64,000 nt of DNA from Aptenodytes patagonicus (taxonomy: Eukaryota; Chordata; Aves; Sphenisciformes; Spheniscidae). Made by a program: the position numbers and the translations under genes. This document shows, piece after piece, positions 60,481-64,000 of this stretch (positions within the stretch are counted from its first letter, which is position 1; every line of letters starts with the position of its first letter). The notes under the pieces are model-generated. The model was given only the letters and a program-made list of their open reading frames with translations. It did no database searches and was not told where the DNA came from. The stretch is from positions 131,501 through 195,500 of the forward strand of contig NC_134963.1 of NCBI RefSeq assembly GCF_965638725.1, written 5' to 3'.

Positions 60481-63371
60481 CTGCACAAAAACCACAAAAG
60501 CATCCTCAGAATGTATTACTTGATATCATGAATATATTTGATAGAGCTCTTTAAGATTCACGCCTTTTTTCCTGCCTGGAGAGGGCTGTGTATTTTATGT
60601 TCTTACTCCGCTTACATGATTCCCAGAATAAAAACTGTCTTTACATTTATGTACACTCATGAAGCTGGTGCAGCCCCTGCAGTTACAGACTCCAGGCATA
60701 CTCTGAGAAGGGGAGACATTTCATTGGCATGTCACTACTTCAAAGTTGCTGTCTGAAGAATGTGGAGAACTGAACATGCAACTCTGCTCCATCTGCATGA
60801 TACTCAAGACAGCACCAGAGCTGAGACTGTGGCACTAAGCATTTGTCTACAGTTTCACATGAAATAAATAGAAGTGTCATGGGAGGAAGCCTGCTTATGA
60901 GATTAGAGCAGAGTATGGAAAGGGTTCCAGGGTCAGCAAAAATCATTTGTGATTGCTTTTTTGCCACTAAGTTTAATCATATTTTAAGTTCTATTGTCTA
61001 TCCATGCTATGTAATTTTCATGGGAAACTCTTCCTTGTTCGTTATTAAACTATTATCAGGACTTACCATAACTGTTGATTCCCACTGACTTCCAGCTGAG
61101 TAATGGACTGGACCCAGTAAATCCTTGCATAATTCTCGCAAACGATATTCAAACCCTGAATATTATCAGAAAATAAAATCACATTCATAAGCGTTTCACT
61201 AATATAACCACTCCACAATGTAACTGAGAACATTCAGGAAAGAGTTACAAGTATCTAGAATAAAATAAAGCCAAACCCATTGATTTCTGAAAAAGTATAT
61301 TATTCTTCTAGCAGCAAATCTTTGGAAAGATAAGGTGATTTGTAAAGGATTCATTTTAAACTTCTGAAGGGTTTTATTCTAAGTTCTCAAAACCAAAAAC
61401 ACTACTGAAGATGATCTATAATAGGGAGAAAAACTGAAGTAGTTATTCCAGTTTGTTTTAAGAGCTGCCCTGATCACAACCTCACTCCCCCCTCCCACAT
61501 AAATATACCAGCTTTAAAAAAAAAAAACAAAAACAAAAAACCCACTGGAAAACTGACAGACTTCAACAGCCAGAGAACTAATACAAAAGAGGTATCACAA
61601 GAGTCAGAAAGCCACAAGATGAAAACCAGTGAAGAGGAAAAGTTGTTACGTTGCATTTAATGGCAATATATGAATTTGGAAAAATGAAGTCAGTAGCAAA
61701 ACAAAATAAACAAACAAACCAGACATCCTTCTGAAACATTAAAATATTACTAAACCAGAAGAGATCTCTCAAACCCTTAGCAAAAGAGCTTATAACAAAA
61801 TTAAAATTGATCCAATTAATAGGCACAAGAGTTAAAAAGGAAAGAAGTAAAAGAAAACCTTTAATAAAACCACACACAGCTTCCAGGCCAGCTTTATTCA
61901 CCTAAAAAATCAGAGGGGGGAATTCCCTTGCAAAGTAACAAAGTCATCTGTTCAAGAGTAACTTGCCAATCAAGGTATAATAGGTGGAATATTTTATTGG
62001 ATTAGAATTCATTAAATGTTGAAACCATCATAGGAATAAAGGATCAATAATAGGATGTGCAATTTTCAAAATTTAGCAGACCTGGAAAACTAGTGAAACA
62101 GTAATACATGTATGGCAAAGCAGAATTTGCAGTGACATCCAGTGTATACACACACGCAAGGCAGTGACATTTGTGCAGTGCAAGATGAACGCTGCACACA
62201 CAACAGAGAAGTTCTCAATTAGTGAAGACTTTTAAAAGTATAACTATCTCTAGCATATGACCCAAGATGAACATTTTAATTTCTACTGGGGAAGGACAGA
62301 GAGAATTATATGCAGTTCATCAAGCTCTCTTGTTAAATAAGGTAGGGGTCAAAAGGCAAGAATTAATGAGCTCAATTTTAATTCTGCCAACACCTATTAG
62401 GTGGCCTAACATGAACCATTTTGCTTCCCTCTGCGTAAAATGATTATGCATGGTGAGGAATAAAGCTGAATTAATACAATGTGAACACTAAATTTGTTAT
62501 GCAGACAAGCAGAGATACAACAGAGATCTTTAGAATCCAAGAAGCATGAAGTCAGTTGGTTAACCTTATTTAACATAATAGCATAGAGATATAGTGTTTT
62601 CAAATATAAAATAAGACACAAGCAACCTTTCTTGTGGATTTCTTTCCCCACAGAATTTAACCTGTGGAGCTCACCAGTACAGGCTGCTGAAATTTTAGAA
62701 TGTAAAAACGTATAAAGTTTAACACAAGCAAATTCTCTGCAGTTTTATGTGCTCTGGTAGAGTGTCAGAGACTGAGCGACTTCCATTTCACATCAGGCAG
62801 TGATTGTCACAGTTGGCTGAGGCATGTTACATATTTTACAAGGTGTTGCTGGTTCCTCTGAAACATCTGTAGTTGCTGCCAGATAATACATACAAAATGC
62901 CTGACAGGCTACTGGACTTTTTTTTTACAATGCAATTCCTACTATTGAAGTCCACAGATGACACTGTCTCTCCAGACCATGAGCTGTTCGCAGCCTGTGT
63001 GTCAAAATAGGATTCCTCAGTACTGAGCACTATAGGAAGCAAATGCGCTTCAGCAGTTTGTTTTGTTTTTAAGTAAACACCAAGTCCAGAAGCCAAGTGC
63101 TAAAAGGAGAACATTAAGTGCAATCATACATAGGCATGATGTGAATAGAGCGTTTCTTTAAAATCCATCAGAGCTGCAGACAAGTAACACAGCATGGCAG
63201 GTCTCACCTTCATTAACTAGGTACCGTGCATAGATAAGGAGCCAGTGGCGATACTCATGACTGGATTGTAACATAAGTGCTGCTGCTATCTGGTTCTCCA
63301 GGTATGCAAGCGTTGTTTCTTGTTGCACTAAATGAGGCATGGAGAACAATCTTGCAGCTTGCCTTCCTGAA
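60364..63371 (-). CDS. HIRA: HIRA gene, last three coding exons (5' part outside window)
   Basis: HIRA is the WD40 scaffold subunit of the HIRA-UBN1-CABIN1 complex, which deposits histone H3.3 outside replication. Exons on the minus strand: about 63371 (or 63366)-63208, 61155-61067, 60480-60364. Together they encode about 120 C-terminal residues that match the end of vertebrate HIRA as recalled: a segment with RLFSMPHLVQQETTLAYLE, a segment with YRLRELCKDLLGPVHYS, and the terminus QEQLDILRDK followed by TAG. The C-terminal part of HIRA is the region known to mediate oligomerisation and CABIN1 contact. The WD40 repeats and the rest of the roughly 1000-residue protein lie to the right of the window. 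Junction phases agree across all three exons. Confidence 0.95.
60481..61066. other. HIRA: HIRA last intron
   Basis: 586 bp between the last two coding exons. Nothing else recognised. Confidence 0.88.
61067..61155 (-). CDS. HIRA: HIRA penultimate exon
   Basis: Encodes (G)FEYRLRELCKDLLGPVHY followed by SAGSQWESTVM. Acceptor ATTCAG, donor GTAAGT, ending in phase 0. Confidence 0.95.
61156..63207. other. HIRA: HIRA penultimate intron
   Basis: 2.05 kb. Has an A12-rich stretch near 61516. No repeat family or gene recognised. Confidence 0.88.
63208..63371 (-). CDS. HIRA: HIRA antepenultimate coding-region exon (third from last)
   Basis: Encodes GRQAARLFSMPHLVQQET, TLAYLENQIAAALMLQ, and SSHEYRHWLLIYARYLVNE plus one base. 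Donor is GTGAGA. Two acceptors fit the same reading frame: TTGTAG (exon start 63371) or TTCAG (exon start 63366). I cannot decide without the upstream exon, which is not in the window. Confidence 0.93.
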
Positions 63372-64000
63372 CTACAAAACCAAAGAAAAATTAACATGCC
63401 AGCCATAAAATCAGATACTAGTTTAAGGAATATATATTTTTGTAGTACAAACTATTCTACACTTATCTTTCAGAGGCACCTAGGGCTTCCAGAGTTCAAG
63501 CTTTTAATGACAAAGTTTTCATAGCAAACTGCCTTCCCCAACACTGGACCATTTACAAGTATCAAGGTCCACAGAGGGTTTTCTGCCTCCTGTTCTTTTT
63601 CTCTTCCTTTCATCTGTCTTCTCTTTAAAAACACCTGCTTTTCAGTGACCAAGTGCTCCTAAATGTTTATAGGAAATTAAGATGACTGCTTTTACCTTTC
63701 TTTGTCCCTCACAGGTGAAATTCACGAAACAAACACAAGATATAAAGTTAGCCAGAAGCATTTAAAGGATTTCTTGCAAATAAATGTATTGTCATAAGAA
63801 GGCTAATTTGAAAAAAGCAACCAATTATTTCCTTTTTGAAAAAAACTGCTAATTTTTCAGTCTGATATTTTTTCTCTCTCAAAAAGTGTTGTTTGTTTAG
63901 ATTTCAAATATATTTCCCAATTAATTTCCCTTCCCCTCCCAAGAGAACAGCAATAAAATCATACAACTTCTTACAGTTTTTCTCACAAAAAAAAAAATTA
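63372..64000. other. HIRA: HIRA intron (partial) at right edge
   Basis: About 630 bp of AT-rich sequence upstream of the third-from-last HIRA exon. I could not recognise an earlier HIRA exon in it. Confidence 0.7.

Noticed and set aside
63470..63652. Possible earlier HIRA exon on the minus strand
   Set aside because: The translation does not match any part of HIRA I recognise and lacks a matching pair of in-phase splice sites.
1..64000. CRISPR arrays, operons, phage or defence systems
   Set aside because: The window is avian nuclear DNA; no regularly spaced direct repeats or prokaryotic gene organisation are present.

Overview
The window is vertebrate nuclear DNA, almost certainly from a bird. 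It contains compact spliced genes with GT-AG introns, a CpG-island promoter, and CR1 LINEs that end in short ATTCTATG-type repeats instead of poly(A). The CR1 3' ends look like the younger subfamilies seen in neoavian genomes, but the species cannot be named from the sequence.

Layout. Two genes lie head-to-tail, both on the minus strand. From the right edge to about 59.5 kb are the last three coding exons of HIRA (H3.3 histone chaperone subunit), ending at a TAG at 60364-60366, followed by a probable 3' UTR. From 57054 leftward to the window edge runs PPIL2 (U-box cyclophilin, Cyp60). It begins in a CpG island, and 14 exons encoding residues 1-340 can be placed base by base; their reading phases join without a break. 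The rest of the cyclophilin domain and the C-terminus lie beyond position 1.

Most of the window (about 4.8-57 kb) is PPIL2 intron. Three introns are large: intron 5 at 13.8 kb, intron 8 at 11.5 kb and intron 12 at 12.7 kb. They hold two long 5'-truncated CR1 copies (19.2-21.1 kb, minus; 30.3-32.4 kb, plus) and one short CR1 3' fragment (28.7 kb, minus). They also hold several faint MIR-like relics and simple repeats, including unusually long G/C and A tracts. A fourth CR1 tail lies between the two genes.

No bacterial, phage, viral or CRISPR-like system is present. The most interesting structural point is that the two long CR1 copies are in opposite orientation and flank PPIL2 exons 9-11. This could pair the pre-mRNA around those exons. 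Exon 12, just beyond one of these copies, also has a weak 5' splice site.
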